DNA of 64,000 nucleotides from NCBI RefSeq assembly GCF_040712315.1, contig NC_134014.1:10634244-10698243 (forward strand), in the 5' to 3' direction. This DNA comes from Castanea sativa (Eukaryota; Streptophyta; Magnoliopsida; Fagales; Fagaceae). Both the position numbers and the translations under genes were made by a program. Positions 35,046 through 47,139 of this stretch are shown piece by piece (position 1 is the first letter of the stretch; each line of letters starts with the position of its first letter). A model generated the notes under the pieces. The model had not been told where the DNA came from, searched no databases, and saw only the letters and a list, made by a program, of their open reading frames with translations.

Positions 35046-35887
35046 CTTTTTTAAACCCAAGTTTAGAGAAAATTAAATTAGAATCAAAATTGAATTTTGC
35101 TTTTGTTAGCTTTTCATACTAATTAAATTGTTTAGATTTTCTTGTTATTCTTTCTTTGAATTAATGAGCATATTTTTTATACTGTTTCCATTCAAATATT
35201 TTGTATGCGAAGATATTAAATGTAACAAACTATAATTAAGCTAAACAATTTTGTGCACCGATCTCCATTCAATTTAGGAGATACTATTTGACCAATTTAT
35301 TATTTTATTTTGTGTTATATTTAGTACAATTTCACATGCAATAATTGTGAGTTGATATTGTATACATAATATTCAATAGTGATTTTATATATGTAATGGC
35401 AATGTAATGAGAAACTCGGCATAAGTAATATCTTGAAAATTGTAAGGATTGGTCAAACTATTTCCTATATGTTTAATAACCCAAACTAACATCAATAGCA
35501 CCATTACAATTCATCATTCACATGGGTTACATACTAGTTACACTAACACACAAAGCTAATATCTTAAACAATCCTCCTTTTAACTTAAGATAGAAGGCTT
35601 GATACGACCTTGATTTTGGAATATAAACTTGTGAAGATGTCTTGAATGATACATTTATGGTGACTATAAATGACTAGATTGGATGAATGAATATAAACTT
35701 GTGAAGATGTCTTGAATGATACATTTATAGTGACTATAAATGACTAGATTGGATGAATGATGGATCGAGTTCAATGGAGAAAGTTCCAACTATTGTAGTC
35801 AATGATGAAAAATGAATGTTGGAAGATAGATAAAATGAGGGCTTGGGAAATATTGACAAATTACAACTTCATGATGAAGCACATACG
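35041..35887. repeat. Dispersed repeat R2, copy 2
   Basis: Collinear with 26,473-28,264 without the solo LTR. The 70-bp tandem unit is again present twice (35,620-35,760). Confidence 0.85.
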
Positions 35888-36740
35888 TATTGGTGGAGCT
35901 AGCCAAACATAAAATTAGACAATTACTTTTTTTTCTCTGTGTATGTATTAATTATATCCATACTAATAGTAATGTACATATAATTTATTAATCAAAAGCC
36001 AAAGGTGTATTATTTTTGAATTACCGTCTTCTAAACTTGTCCATGAACCTAAATTTTTCAAATTAAATTATTACCCATTAAATATAATAACTAAAATTAA
36101 AAAAAAATACTAATAATTTAGAGATTGCTAAATAAAAGACAAAAAATCATTCAAATTTCAATAAAAAAAAAATCTAATACAACCAAATATATGTTATATT
36201 ATTTTATATATAATTTAAATGATAAAAACTATATATATTAATCATATACATTTATAGTGTTATGATTTATTGATTATTTTAATATTTTAAGAACAAATAA
36301 ACATATGAAAAAAGTCAAATCAAATAGAATGAAAACAAAATAAAAGTACGCGGTAAAGTGGGATTAGCCTACACGGCTATACACTTGCTTTTATAGTAAG
36401 GATTTTAACCACACACGTGGTTATTTAGTAGAGGAGGATAATTACTGAAATACTATGTCTACAATATTTTTACAATAATTTCACAACGAATCTTAAGTAG
36501 TAAGTTGTTATTGGTTATAATTTTAATTTACAACTTAAATAACTTTTTTGTCCACATGTAAAAGCCAATAACAACTTATCATTTAGGATTTATTGTAAAA
36601 ATATTCTGAATATAACATTTTTTATTATTATTAAAATAACTCCACTATATACATACACACACACACACAAATTTCTTTTCCAAATATTTGGGGGGGGGGG
36701 GGGGAAGGCCCCCTTAAGTCCCAACGTGACTCCGTCACTA
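35888..36740. mobile_element. Non-autonomous hAT element, 853 bp
   Basis: Flanked by CACATACG (35,880-35,887) and CACATATG (36,741-36,748), an 8-bp duplication with one change. Starts TATTGGTGGAGCTAGCC (CAGTGGTGGAGC in sister copies) and ends ACGTGACTCCGTCACTA, a matching hAT-type end. A 15-G run lies at 36,690-36,704. Confidence 0.75.
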
Positions 36741-36928
36741 CACATATGAGCAAGTTGGCAAGTTGCCAAATTTCACAAAGAATGCACTCAAAAAGAATGA
36801 GAGACAAGCAATATGTGTGATTGAGAATCTCATTTAGGAAAACAAACCCTAAAATCTAAATCTACATGAAAAACATAGGAAACAATCAATTAAAAAAAAG
36901 AAAAGTCAATCTGAATTAATAGTCAAAG

Positions 36929-37494
36929 TGTTAGGAATCCAACTGTCCAACTGTATGTGTGCATGTGGGACGGATGGTTAGGGCATGTGGTGCTGATGCC
37001 TAGTGCGTGTGGTGCTGCAGAGGATGGTGCTGTAGAGTGTGCCTAGGCTGGTGTTGTGGGGGGTGTGTGTTGCTGATGGAGCATGCGTGCTTAGCTGATG
37101 AAGGGTGTACTTCCAGTGCAGCTTGAGAGTGTATAGGACTATGTTGCAGGTAATGAGTGTATTGGCTAGTTAGCATTGTATACCTGTATTGTAGGATAAT
37201 GACACGTGTATTACTGTAATGGTGATGTGGCAGGTGTATGTTAACTGTTGTAGGAGTTAGTTAGAAGGATTAGCTGTCAAGGTAGTTGCACAGCTAGCAT
37301 TGAGGGAGTGGCTGAGAGTATTAGACTGGGAATGGGGTTGTAAGCAATCATTAGAAGAGTTTTGTTAATTGAATACTTCCTTTTCCTCTATTCTCTATAT
37401 CTCTATCTCTATCTTTGTTTCCCTTTATCTCTGTTCTTGGTTCTTGGAGGTTAGTTGTCCTCAAATTCAACTATCAATTCCCACATTCCTTTCA
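36929..37494 (+). mobile_element. Solo LTR, 566 bp
   Basis: Starts TGTTAGGAATCC and ends ATTCCTTTCA, with a 5-bp target duplication CAAAG (36,924-36,928 and 37,495-37,499). The uninterrupted version survives at about 38,630. G/T-rich body, CT-rich 3' part. Superfamily not assignable. Confidence 0.85.
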
Positions 37495-37608
37495 CAAAGT
37501 CAACAATCTAGTTTAGTGGATCAGTTCAACAGTCTAGTTTGATTGGATCCAAGATTAATCATTGGGTTGGTATGGGTCTTAGTCTAATTGAGCCAAGTAA
37601 GTCCGTTA

Positions 37609-38486
37609 GAGCATCCACATCAGTGGATGCATAATTTTTGTAAATTTACACATTCAAAACTACTTTTTCTATTTTACACTCCTATTTTTACAAAACACTT
37701 ATATCAGTTTGTCTATTATACACATTTATTCAAATAAAATATTCATTCTTGAATCAACAGCCACCATCAATGCTTAGAGCAGCGGCAATCATCAACCAGC
37801 CTCCATCAACAACCCACACAACCACCACCATCAAGCCAACCTCCATCATCAACCCACCATTAAAATCCCAAAACCACTAATCAAAATTATCAAAACCCAC
37901 TAATCAAAACCCATTGATCAAAATCCCAAACCCACTAATCAAAATCATCAAACCCACTAATCAAAACCATCAAAATTCACGGATCAAAATCACAAAACCA
38001 TCAAACAAAGATGGAGCTACATCAACGATCAGAGTAGCGGTGAGGCGAGCTGAAACCATCAACGATCAGAGCAGCGGCGAGTGATCATTGATGTAGCGGC
38101 GAGTGATCGTTGATGTAGCGGCGATCGGCGTGAGTAGCGACGATCAGGGTGAGCAATGGCGAGTGAGATGATCGGCGGTGGCGAGACTTGAGAGAGCAAT
38201 GGAGATTAGTGGAGGAGATTAGCGGAGGATATCAGCAGTTCAACGTATTCTACAACCTAAGAGAAAAAGAGAGTGAGGTGGAGAGAGAAAAAATTAATAA
38301 AATAGCTTATACATGAGCTACAGTAACCGTGTATATTTACACGGTTACCGTAGCTCGTGGATGGATTTACACATTTTTGCCCATTTTTACACTCACTGAT
38401 ATGGATGTATTTTTGCTCAAAATGTGTAAAAGTTGTATTTTTTTCTTATATTTTAGAAGGCTTTAGCTCATTTGGTGTTGTTGCTC
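37609..38486. mobile_element. PIF/Harbinger-like non-autonomous element, 878 bp
   Basis: Flanked by TTA (37,606-37,608 and 38,487-38,489), the usual PIF/Harbinger target duplication. Ends are GAGCATCCACATCAG and the complement of GGTGTTGTTGCTC. Empty-site comparison with 38,740 supports the boundaries. The middle (about 37,760-38,230) has CACCATCAA/AGCAGCGGCGAG repeats that may be captured sequence. A hairpin lies at 38,315-38,356. Confidence 0.65.
38315..38356. repeat. Hairpin, 19-bp arms, 4-bp loop
   Basis: GAGCTACAGTAACCGTGTA pairs with 38,338-38,356 with a single mismatch. It lies within the Harbinger-like element. Confidence 0.9.
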
Positions 38487-38760
38487 TTAAGAGATATTGC
38501 TAATGTCACTGCTGAAATGGCATGTTGCTAATGTCACTGCTGAAATGGCATGTTGCCAATGACACATGAAAAACAGAGTAGGAAACACTCAATTAAAAAA
38601 AGAAAAGAAAAGTCAATCTGAATTACTAGTCTAAGTCAACAATCTAGTTTAGTGGATCAGTTCTTTAGTCTAGTCCGATTGGATCCAAGATTAATCATTG
38701 GGTTGGTATGGGTCTTAGTCGAATCGAGCCTAGTAAGTCTGTTAAGGGCTGCTGCTAATG

Positions 38761-40160
38761 TCACTGCTGACATATGTGGGGCTGCGTCTGGCTGGCCCAA
38801 AAAGTAACATGTGGCACTAGCAAAAGTCCCAAAATCCAACATAAAAATAAATGAGGATCTAGAAGAGTTTTACGGGACATTCATCACTCATCAGTTGTGT
38901 CCCCGAGATTAATCTAGCGAGTATGAACACATTTTTCTTTTCTTAATGTATGATCCTTTTATGAAGATTTTTTTTTTTTTTTTGGGGTGATAGTTCATGA
39001 TAATAGTTCTTTCTCAAAAAAGAAAAAAAATATTGATAATAGTTTTGAACAGCAAATTAGGTTTGGCTAACTCACATAGAACGTCTCTCTCTTTTTTTTT
39101 CTTTTTTTTTTTGATTGAATCTCATAGATCATCTGCATAGCTATTGATTTGGTCGAGCTCAAGTAAGTCACAGTCTAACCTTGTTAATAGACCCATCTTA
39201 TGAACATAACTCTGCCACCCATGATAATGTTTTGATGAGAAGTGTGGAAAGATGGAAAGGGTATAAGGACTTAGAGGATGAATTGTATAGTTTTCATTTT
39301 ATTGAAAAATAAAAATGTAGAAGAAAAGCTAAGCAAAAGAGCATTCTTCATTTGTACTCACTATTTTTCATCCTCTCAAAATAAGAGTAGAAGTGAAAGA
39401 CAAATTGACATGCATAAGCAGTTGGATAGTTTTACCCCTATAACTTATCAAACAAAAACATTCAGTAATTTATCTACAAGATTTTTATTTTCAATTTTCC
39501 ATACGCCAGTAATAAAAAATAACAGTATTAATTTTCATTCGTTTTCACTAAAGTGGCACCATGGAAATCAGACATTTTGATAGAGACATAGGCCATGTAT
39601 AGCTGTTTATTGACCATTTGATTCTTGTTAGACCATAGTAGCTTCAACATTGATATAGTTTGAAAGAAAAGTCTGAAGGCATACCTTAAGTTGTACTTTG
39701 CTAATTGTTTTTATTTTTTATTTTATAGGAATACTTTGCTAATTGTTCTAAACTTGTAGTGCCCCGATTGTGGACAAGCTTGCATGCTTGCCTCTATTGA
39801 GTGTGCCTCTACATTATATGGGGAATGGGCAATTCAATCAACCAATTATGTAGTTTAATAGTTCAAGCAGCCCTGCCGTTTATCTTCAAAAAAAAAAAAA
39901 AAAAGTTCAAGCAGCCTGTTTAAAAGTTGAAAAACAAACCCATATACCCGGTCTATATACCTCCCCATCCCCTAAAACTAAAGCAAAGGATGAACTCAAT
40001 GTATAAAATCCCCTCTAAATGGAGAGCAAGAAACTAAACCCCATATGGATTTACTGGGTCTAGTCGTCTAGATGTTCAAATGCAACCCCAATTTGATCTT
40101 AGGGAAAGAATTTGATCATTAACCTTGCAAATCCTCATTTTGACCCCCTCAAATTGTATT
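38761..40160. other. No gene recognised
   Basis: AT-rich with T- and A-runs (38,968-38,983, 39,890-39,903). The 100-codon frame at 39,278-39,580 (+) has no domain and no splice context. Confidence 0.45.
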
Positions 40161-40164
40161 TTTT

Positions 40165-40742
40165 TGTTTGATTAACATAATGAAGTTTGGAATAAAATTG
40201 CATACTTCCAAACAAAATGTAAATTTTCATTTTTGGATGTGTAGCTTTGTATGTTTATAATTATTTTAAAATATTTACAATTAAAGTGTCCATTTGGAAT
40301 AACTTAAATTTATTAGCTTAAAAAATTAGATAAAATTATAACCACACATTAACAAAAAAATGATGTGTTGAAGAATTATACATAAGCTAACAAATAAAAC
40401 TACGACACAAAAAATAAAAGTAAAAATTACTACAATTAATTTATAGTGACTACAAATGACTAGATTGGATGAATGAATATAAACTTGTGAAGATATCATG
40501 AATGATACATTTATAGTGACTATAAATGACTAGATTGGATGAATGATGGATCGAGTTCAATGGAGAAAGTTCCAACTATAGTAGTAGTCAATGATGAAAA
40601 ATGAATGTCGGAAGGTTAGCTACAATGAGGGCTTGGGAAATGTCAACAAATTACAACTTCATGATGAAGCACATACACAGTGGTGGAGCTAGCCAAACAT
40701 AAAATTAGAAAATTAATTTTTTCTTTGTGTATGTATTAATTA
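40165..40742. repeat. Composite repeat block, copy A (left part)
   Basis: Collinear with 56,520-57,112, including R2-derived units (40,430-40,680) and the CAGTGGTGGAGCTAGCC hAT start (40,678). Confidence 0.8.
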
Positions 40743-41003
40743 CTACTTCCGTTCCACTTTGTTTGTTCTATTTGAAAAGTTAAACTTTTAAAGGAAACAT
40801 CATTTATTGTCTTGTCTGCCTTACAAATATGTAAAAGTTTCTAAAACTACTCTTAAATAAATTTATCAAAAAATAGTTTTGAAAATAAAATAGGGATATA
40901 ATAGGAACATTAGTAAATTAAAGACTTTTGTTTTTAGAAACAAGACAATATTTTGGGACATCCCAAAATGGAATAGAGGACAAATAAACTAGGATGAAGG
41001 GAG
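40743..41003. mobile_element. Stowaway-like MITE (Tc1/mariner type), 261 bp
   Basis: TA target duplication (40,741-40,742 and 41,004-41,005). Ends CTACTTCCGTTCCACTTTG and the complement of ACTAGGATGAAGGGAG, fitting the CTCCCTCCGTCCC-type Stowaway terminus. The homologous sites at 28,318, 35,952 and 57,092 lack it. Confidence 0.88.
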
Positions 41004-41071
41004 TATATCCATACTAATAGTAATGTACATACAATTTATTAATCAAAACCCTAAGGTGTATTATTTTTTAA

Positions 41072-41673
41072 CTAACATGTAGCCCATGCAAACGCATAGA
41101 TGCATTTAAAATTAAACACAATTTTTATTATGAAAATATAAATAATTAGTAAAATTATTATTAAAAAATAGCATGTAACACATGCAGTAATGCATACATA
41201 TAAATACACTTAAAATTAGACATAATTTTTATCATAAAAATATAGATAATTAGTCAAATTATTTATTTTTTAAAAAAGTAAACGTAGTTAGTCAGATATT
41301 AAAATTTTTACCTAAATTTAATAATGCTTATGATCATTTTTTTTTCAATTTTAATAAGATAGAAAGTGTGGTAATTTTTGTTGTGTGGTGATTTTTATTA
41401 AGTATATCTATTAAAAAAAAATCATTAATATTAGATTCTTAATATGTTACACTCATCAACTCACTTGGCACAAAGATTAAAACTTAGGTGGACGCATGAC
41501 ACAAACTTAAGCGAATAATTATAGCATGGTCCCCACATAAATTTAGACACAATTTTTATTATAAAAATATAAATAATTAGTCAAATTATTTTCTCAAAAA
41601 AATAGAATGTAACATATGCAGACGTATCTTTAAATTAAACACAATATTTATCATAAAATATAAATAATTAGTC

Positions 41674-41727
<54 letters not shown>

Positions 41728-41972
41728 AACCGTAATTAGTCACGTATTATAATTCTTACCCAAATTTAATACTACTTATGATATATTTTTTTTTCTAATT
41801 TTTAATAAGATAGAATGTGTAGTGATTTTTATTGAGTATATGTGATAATTTTTTTATAAAAAATTTTATAGTTCATTAATATTAAATTCTTAGTATTTTG
41901 CACTCATTAACTCACTTGACACAAAGATTAAAAAAATTATGTGGACATATGGCACAAACTTAAGTGGATAAT
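41072..41972 (-). mobile_element. Helitron-like H1 sequences, minus strand, stacked
   Basis: Starts CTAACATGTAGCCCATGC, the complement of the H1 3' end. It includes two or three partial H1 bodies with repeated ATTAGTCAAATTAT phrases and a (TA)n tract at 41,679-41,723. Collinear in its first part with 57,946 onward. Confidence 0.5.
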
Positions 41973-41973
41973 C

Positions 41974-42771
41974 TATATATAATAATAGGTAAAGTAGAGA
42001 GAAAATCCAATTAAATTTCAAATTGGAATTCAATTAGAGTCTAATTTTGTGTCATGTGTCTCATCTAATCTAAATTTTAGAACTTTGTGCAAAGTGAGTT
42101 AATTTAGTATAAAAATTGAATTTTAATTAGAGTTTAATTTTGTGCCACGTGTCCCATCTAGGAATGGCAACAGGTCGGGTTCGAGGCAGGTTTTTGGATG
42201 CCCGGACCCAACCCGCGGGTCTTTCTCTGTTACCGGGACCCGGCCCGTCGAGTCCCGTCGGGACCTGCGGGCTCCGATAGCTACTTCAGAGCATCCATTG
42301 CTAAACATGAAAACAATATTAAAAAAAAAATAAAAAAGCTTCCCTTTCAAACACAGATTCACAAACACAGATTCAAAAACATAGATTCACAGAATCACAA
42401 ACACAAACTCAAATTTGACAGAGGACATGAACCCAAAAAAAAAAAAAAAACCCAAAAAAAAATTGGAGAACTCGGTCCACCAAGGCTCTCCGAGGTGTGG
42501 CTGTGTGCTGACTACTGAGGCATGAAGGGCTGAGAGACGATTCAGTGTGAGGGGCTAAGGTCGCGATGAGGCGTGAGGGGTTGAGCTGAGGTCGCAATGA
42601 GGCTTGAGAGGCTGAGGTGAGGGCGTGATGCGGCGTGAGGGGTTAAGGGCTAAGGCGTGAAGCTGAGGGCGTAAGGGGCTGCTGATTGCTGAGGACTGAT
42701 GGGAATGATAGCATTGAGAGGCGGCTGGGCTGGGTTGGGTAGTGACTTCAGGTTAGGGTTACAATTCTCAA

Positions 42772-42835
<64 letters not shown>

Positions 42836-43182
42836 GGGGTTTTAGTAATTTAACATAACTGGGCCGGGTTTCGGGTCGGGTTTGGATTTTTTTTTTTATA
42901 TATAAAACCGGAACCCAACTCGGATCCGCTTCGGGTTTTTTTTTTTAAACCCATACCCGACCCTATTCTTTATCGAGCCGGGTAAAATTCGGCCCGTTAG
43001 GGTCGGGCCAGGCAGGGTATCCGTGGGTCTATTTTAAATTGCCATCCCTAGTCCCATCTAATCTAAATTTTTAAATTTCTGTGCCAAATTAGTTAATTTA
43101 GTGTAGAAAATGAGAAGTCCAATTTAATAAACTATAAGGAAACATAATCATATAACTAAAAACAATTCAAATTTATAAGTCA

Positions 43183-43190
<8 letters not shown>
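41974..43190 (+). mobile_element. Helitron-like H1b, copy 2, split by a hAT
   Basis: Starts TCTATATATAATAATAGG. Resumes at 43,059 after the hAT. Its body matches 23,531-23,829 and the complement of 59,183-59,500. Confidence 0.5.
42159..43050. mobile_element. Non-autonomous hAT element, 892 bp
   Basis: 8-bp target duplication GTCCCATC (42,151-42,158 and 43,051-43,058). Terminal inverted repeats TAGGAATGGCAA and TTGCCATCCCTA, one mismatch in 12. GC-rich subterminal GGGTCGGGT/ACCCGACCC motifs on both sides and a (TA)n tract at 42,773-42,831. No transposase. Confidence 0.93.

Positions 43191-43237
<47 letters not shown>
43185..43237. repeat. (TA)n microsatellite, insertion site of the Gypsy element
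   Basis: TA dinucleotides running up to the first base of the 5' LTR. Confidence 0.95.
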
Positions 43238-43240
<3 letters not shown>

Positions 43241-43989
43241 GTGGGGCAAAAGGATCCTGGTGGGAATGTGGGCCTTTTGGGCCTTGTTAAAGAAGGCCGA
43301 CCTGACCCTGGGGTTAGAGATTGTTGGTGCTATGGGTCGGCCTATACGCCGAGGATCCTAGGATCCAGCCGAGGATGGTTTTCCCCTCGGACCGACATCA
43401 AAGAACCTCGAGACTTCATGGTAAAGATTAGGGAATGATACGGTCAAGACCAACGGTTAAAGGGAGAGAACCCTTGAATGTCCTAGAAGCGCCGATGTTG
43501 GAAGAATATTAAAGGTAAAGGCAATGCTACCTCCACATTAAAGACCTCGCACCTACCACCCCGGCCGCATTAATGAGGAAGTGACACTTAAACAGTGGAA
43601 GGGAAACTTCTAGTTAATGTTCAAAGGCACTAAGAAAAGAAATATCTAGGCTAAGGGAGGAATTGGGGGCAACACGTGGATAAAGTATTAAAAAGAGGAG
43701 TATTTAAGGAGGGACCGGAAACAAACGGACGGAACTTTTTGTAACCTAAAAGAAGAAGGAAAAAGAGAGAGATATAATATAAGAACAAACCTTTCGGCTT
43801 ACGTCGAGGAGGTCTATTTACATTACTCCTTTTGTCTCTAAGTACTTGGAATCTTTAGTTTGTCATTTCATCCTCATACACTTCTAACCTGGATTTCAAG
43901 CCCACACTTTCTACAAATTCTTATTGTTTAAGGCTCATTGGGTCCGAGCCCATAACTATTCTTGGGTCCAGTGCAATTGTGCACTTACA
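43238..43989 (+). repeat. 5' LTR of the Gypsy element
   Basis: TG...CA termini (TGTGTGGGGC...GCACTTACA). A TATTTAA box at 43,701-43,707 is followed by a purine-rich leader. Differs from the 3' LTR mainly by 1-5-bp indels and substitutions near CG-containing words. Confidence 0.96.
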
Positions 43990-43990
43990 A

Positions 43991-44009
43991 TTGGCGCCGT
44001 CTGTGGGAA
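43991..44009 (+). other. Primer-binding-site region
   Basis: TTGGCGCCGTCTGTGGGAA begins two bases after the 5' LTR. This TGGCGCC start is typical of plant Tat/Athila-type elements. I do not assign the tRNA. Confidence 0.7.
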
Positions 44010-44207
44010 TCTAGTCTAGAAGTAGTAGGGATATTATGGCAGGGCTTAGGCTCTCATCATGCAAGAGTCACAAGGGTCACAACTCCGAAGATCATTTCGA
44101 ACGTCTTGAACAACGTAGGGATCGTGAGGGAAGCGTCCATACAGAATATCCAGGGGCTAGCCATACTCATGGAGGGGTAGCACTACCCACGATGAGGCTC
44201 TAAATCC

Positions 44208-45120
44208 ATGCAGAAGGAAATCAATCGTTTCAAGAGGAAGTTACGCCGTGCTAAACGTAAGGTTTCCCCGTCCTCATCTAGTTCTTCCTCAGAGAAGGAT
44301 GGGGGACATGGCTACGGTTCAATGTCATATTCCCCCCACCAAGGCAACATCCTTCAGCAGGAGAACGACCACCAATCCGCGTACGAAGAAGCTTCGGTCC
44401 TAGGGCTTAGAGCAACGATACCATGAGTGGGCGTTGCACCAACTCTCTAAATCTCCGTTTTCACGAAGGATCGAGGGGAGGCTCCCTGTGAGGTTCACCC
44501 AGCCCCACGTTTACCATCTATAATGGCCGGACCGATCCGGATGGAGCACGTGAGTCACTTCAACCAAAGGATGGCGTGCACTCTCATAACGAGACTTTGA
44601 TGTGTAAAGTCTTCCCCTCCGATTGGGACCTCGTGGCTATGAGATGGTTCAACGGTCTCAAGCTCGGGTCCGTAGGCTCGTTTGGGAACTAACTAGGCGT
44701 TTGCTTCTCGGTTCATTACTTGTAAGGCAGTCCCTCGGCCACTAGACTCATTGCTATCCATGGTCAGGAAGGAAGGGGAGACACTGAAAGCATACTCCGA
44801 CAGATATTGGGAGATGTTTAATGAAATAGACGGTGACTGGGATGAGGTGGCGCTTAATACCTTTAAGGTAGGCCTCCCTACTGCTCACGACCTAAGAAAG
44901 TCTTTGACGAAAAGCCCGTCCAAGCGTACGTCGTCTTATGGATCGTATTGATGAATATAAAAGGGCAGAGGAAGACCAAGAACAGGGAAAAGGAAAGGAG
45001 AAGGTTATCCCGCAGAGGAGAAGGGATTTCGGTCGGACGATGATATCACAACAACAAGCCGAGGAGGGATTACTTCGGACAATCCGGCTGGCAAAGACTT
45101 CAGGCTGTAAATACTGTGTT
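44208..45120 (+). pseudogene. Gypsy gag, frameshifted
   Basis: Pieces in different frames. A basic, serine-rich N-terminal part lies at 44,208-44,426. Segments with HVSHFNQRM and LMCKVFPSDW...AMRWFNGL follow at about 44,545-44,690, and GETLKAYSDRYWEMFNEI at 44,781-44,834. This is the Retrotrans_gag (PF03732) core that builds the virus-like particle. A basic linker (44,938-45,060) follows. No CCHC knuckle is recognisable. Confidence 0.8.
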
Positions 45121-45589
45121 CCGAGAACCAGTGCATCGCTTATTAGAAAAAGTTTGTAAAGAGCCCTTCTTCGTGTGGCCCGGCAAAATGGCAGGTGACC
45201 TCGCGAGAAGAAATCAAAACCTTTTCTTCGTCGCACCATCAGGGATGTGGGCCACACTACCGAGAACCGCCGAACCCGGGCTCTGTGGAACCATCTAGCA
45301 GTGTACTCGATGAGGGAAAGTTAAAGCAGCACTTGTGTCACCCCCACCGGGCAAGTCACTGGTCAAGTTGGTTCAAACAACCAGCGGAATAGTTCATCTC
45401 GGCCAGCATTGGGGACAATTAATGTTATCTCGCCGCACTGGTAGGACAAGCTCAGTCCTACTAGGGTTATGGCGGTTTCCCATTCGCAAAGCCGAGGATG
45501 TGGGTAGCAGGCCGAAGAGATTAAAGAAAGCACTTTACCCGTCTTGGGTTTCTCCGAGAGGAGGATAAAGTAGGGACTATCCACCATGA

Positions 45590-45960
45590 CGATGCTCTTG
45601 TGGTTACCCTCGAATAGGTAATTATGACGTGAAGAGGGTAATGATAGATCACAATGCGCAGGATATCATGTACCCCGATCTATTTAAGGGGTTAAGGTTG
45701 GAGTTGGAAGATTTAACTCCTTATGACTCACCTCTTATTAGCTTTGAAGGGAGAGCCGTTGTGCCAAAAGGACGTATCCGTTTACCCGTTCAATCCGGCA
45801 CGTAAACGGTTGAAGTAGATTTCATTGTGGTTGACGCGTACTCTCCATATACCATCCTCGCCAAAGCCATGGCTGCACGCCCCGGAGCCGTTTCCTCTAC
45901 CTTGCACGTTAAGGTTAAATTCCCCTGGGGAACATGCCGAGGAAATCCTCGGAAGCCGCA
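45590..45960 (+). pseudogene. Gypsy aspartic protease region
   Basis: Reads VMIDHNAQDIMYPDLFKG (about 45,639-45,692), matching the Asp-containing active-site strand of plant Gypsy proteases in a damaged form, then DAYSPYTILAKAMAA and STLHVKVKFPW. A TAA interrupts at about 45,802. The protease would cut the polyprotein. Confidence 0.65.
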
Positions 45961-46229
45961 GTGGCTGTGCAATGCATCTCCGCCGCAAGCATTTCGTCGC
46001 CGAAGTCGAGTTATCAACCTTGCCCATCCAAGTGAGTCATAAATGCTCCGGAGGCACTCGGAGCGATGACGAAGACGAGGCCGTTTGCGAGGAGTTAGGA
46101 GAAGTTTGTAATAACCGACGATCTCGTAGAGGTTCTTTCAAGTTGGCATACGATTGCCACACCAAGAAAAGATGGAGTTGTTGAAATTTCGAAGGATAAT
46201 CTAGATGTCTTTGCATGGGACTTCTATGA

Positions 46230-46935
46230 GGCTCCGTGTGTGGATCCGAACTTTATTTGTCATCATCTAAACGTCAACCCGGCCATTGTTCCGAGGAGGC
46301 AGCCACCTCGGCGATCTTCCCGAGAACATTCTCGAGGCCGTGAAGGAAGAGGTTCTTAAACTCAAAAGGCGGGGGCTATCAAAGAAGTTTTCTACCCCGA
46401 ATGGTTGGCTCATACCGTTGTCGTTAAGAAGAACGGCAAGTGGAGCAGTATGTGTAGACTTTATCGATCCTTTGAACAAGGCCTCGTCCTAAAGATTCAT
46501 TCCCAATGCCACGGATTGATCAACCGGTAGATGCTACCGTCTGGACATCCGATGAGTTTCCCCGGACGCCTTCGTGTTACCACCAAATCCCCTTGGCATT
46601 AGAGGATCGAGAAAAGAGCTTTCATTACTCCAACGGGAACTATCATTATAAAGTCATGCCATTTGGGTTAAAAAATGCCGGGGCTACTTATCAAAGAATG
46701 ATGACCCGAATGTTTGAACAGCAATCGGGGAAAACCATAGAAGTATACGTGGATGACATGGTGGTAAAGAGTAAGACGGTACCTTTCGCACATCACGCAT
46801 TTGGCCGACACCTTCCAAATGCCGAGGAAGTATAAGTTGCGCCTTAACGCCTCCAAGTGTTCTTTTGGAGGATCTCGGAAAGTTCTTAGGATATATGATC
46901 ACTCATAGGGGCATGAGGTGAACCCAATGCAGGTT
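46230..46935 (+). pseudogene. Gypsy reverse transcriptase
   Basis: HHLNVNPAIVPRRQ begins the domain (about 46,261). The best open piece, 46,506-46,835, has YKVMPFGLKNAGATYQRMM and the catalytic YVDD (46,746-46,757) in EVYVDDMVVKS. NASKCSFG follows in another frame. At least three frame changes within the domain. Confidence 0.9.
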
Positions 46936-47139
46936 AGGGCTATTCAAAATTTGCAGCCGCCTCGGAACCCAAAGGAGATTCAGAAATTGACCGGAATGAT
47001 TGCCGCGTTGAACGTATTTATTTCTCCACCGACGGTGCCGTCCTTTCTTTTCGCTTGTTGAACAAGTGGAAAGGGTTTCGTGGACCGAGGATCGTGAGTC
47101 ACTTTCAACAACCTTAAGCAATATCTATCTCGGCCACCC

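Larger units (their letters stand above)
36862..38760. repeat. Tandem duplication (unit about 200-300 bp), first copy split by two insertions
   Basis: Copy 1 comprises 36,862-36,928, 37,500-37,608 and 38,487 to about 38,565. Copy 2 is about 38,566-38,760. Shared phrases: AAAAGTCAATCTGAATTA, GTCAACAATCTAGTTTAGTG, GATTAATCATTGGGTTGG and GCTAATGTCACTGCTGA. The duplication predates both insertions. Confidence 0.8.

Noticed and set aside
36690..36704. Run of 15 G as a possible quadruplex
   Set aside because: A single homopolymer inside a hAT. Its length is unreliable in sequencing and it has no conserved partner tracts.
39278..39580. 100-codon plus-strand frame
   Set aside because: Composition follows the local AT-rich sequence and no motif is visible.
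42123..42368. 81-codon minus-strand frame with an Arg-rich stretch
   Set aside because: Comes from the GC-rich subterminal repeats of a hAT.
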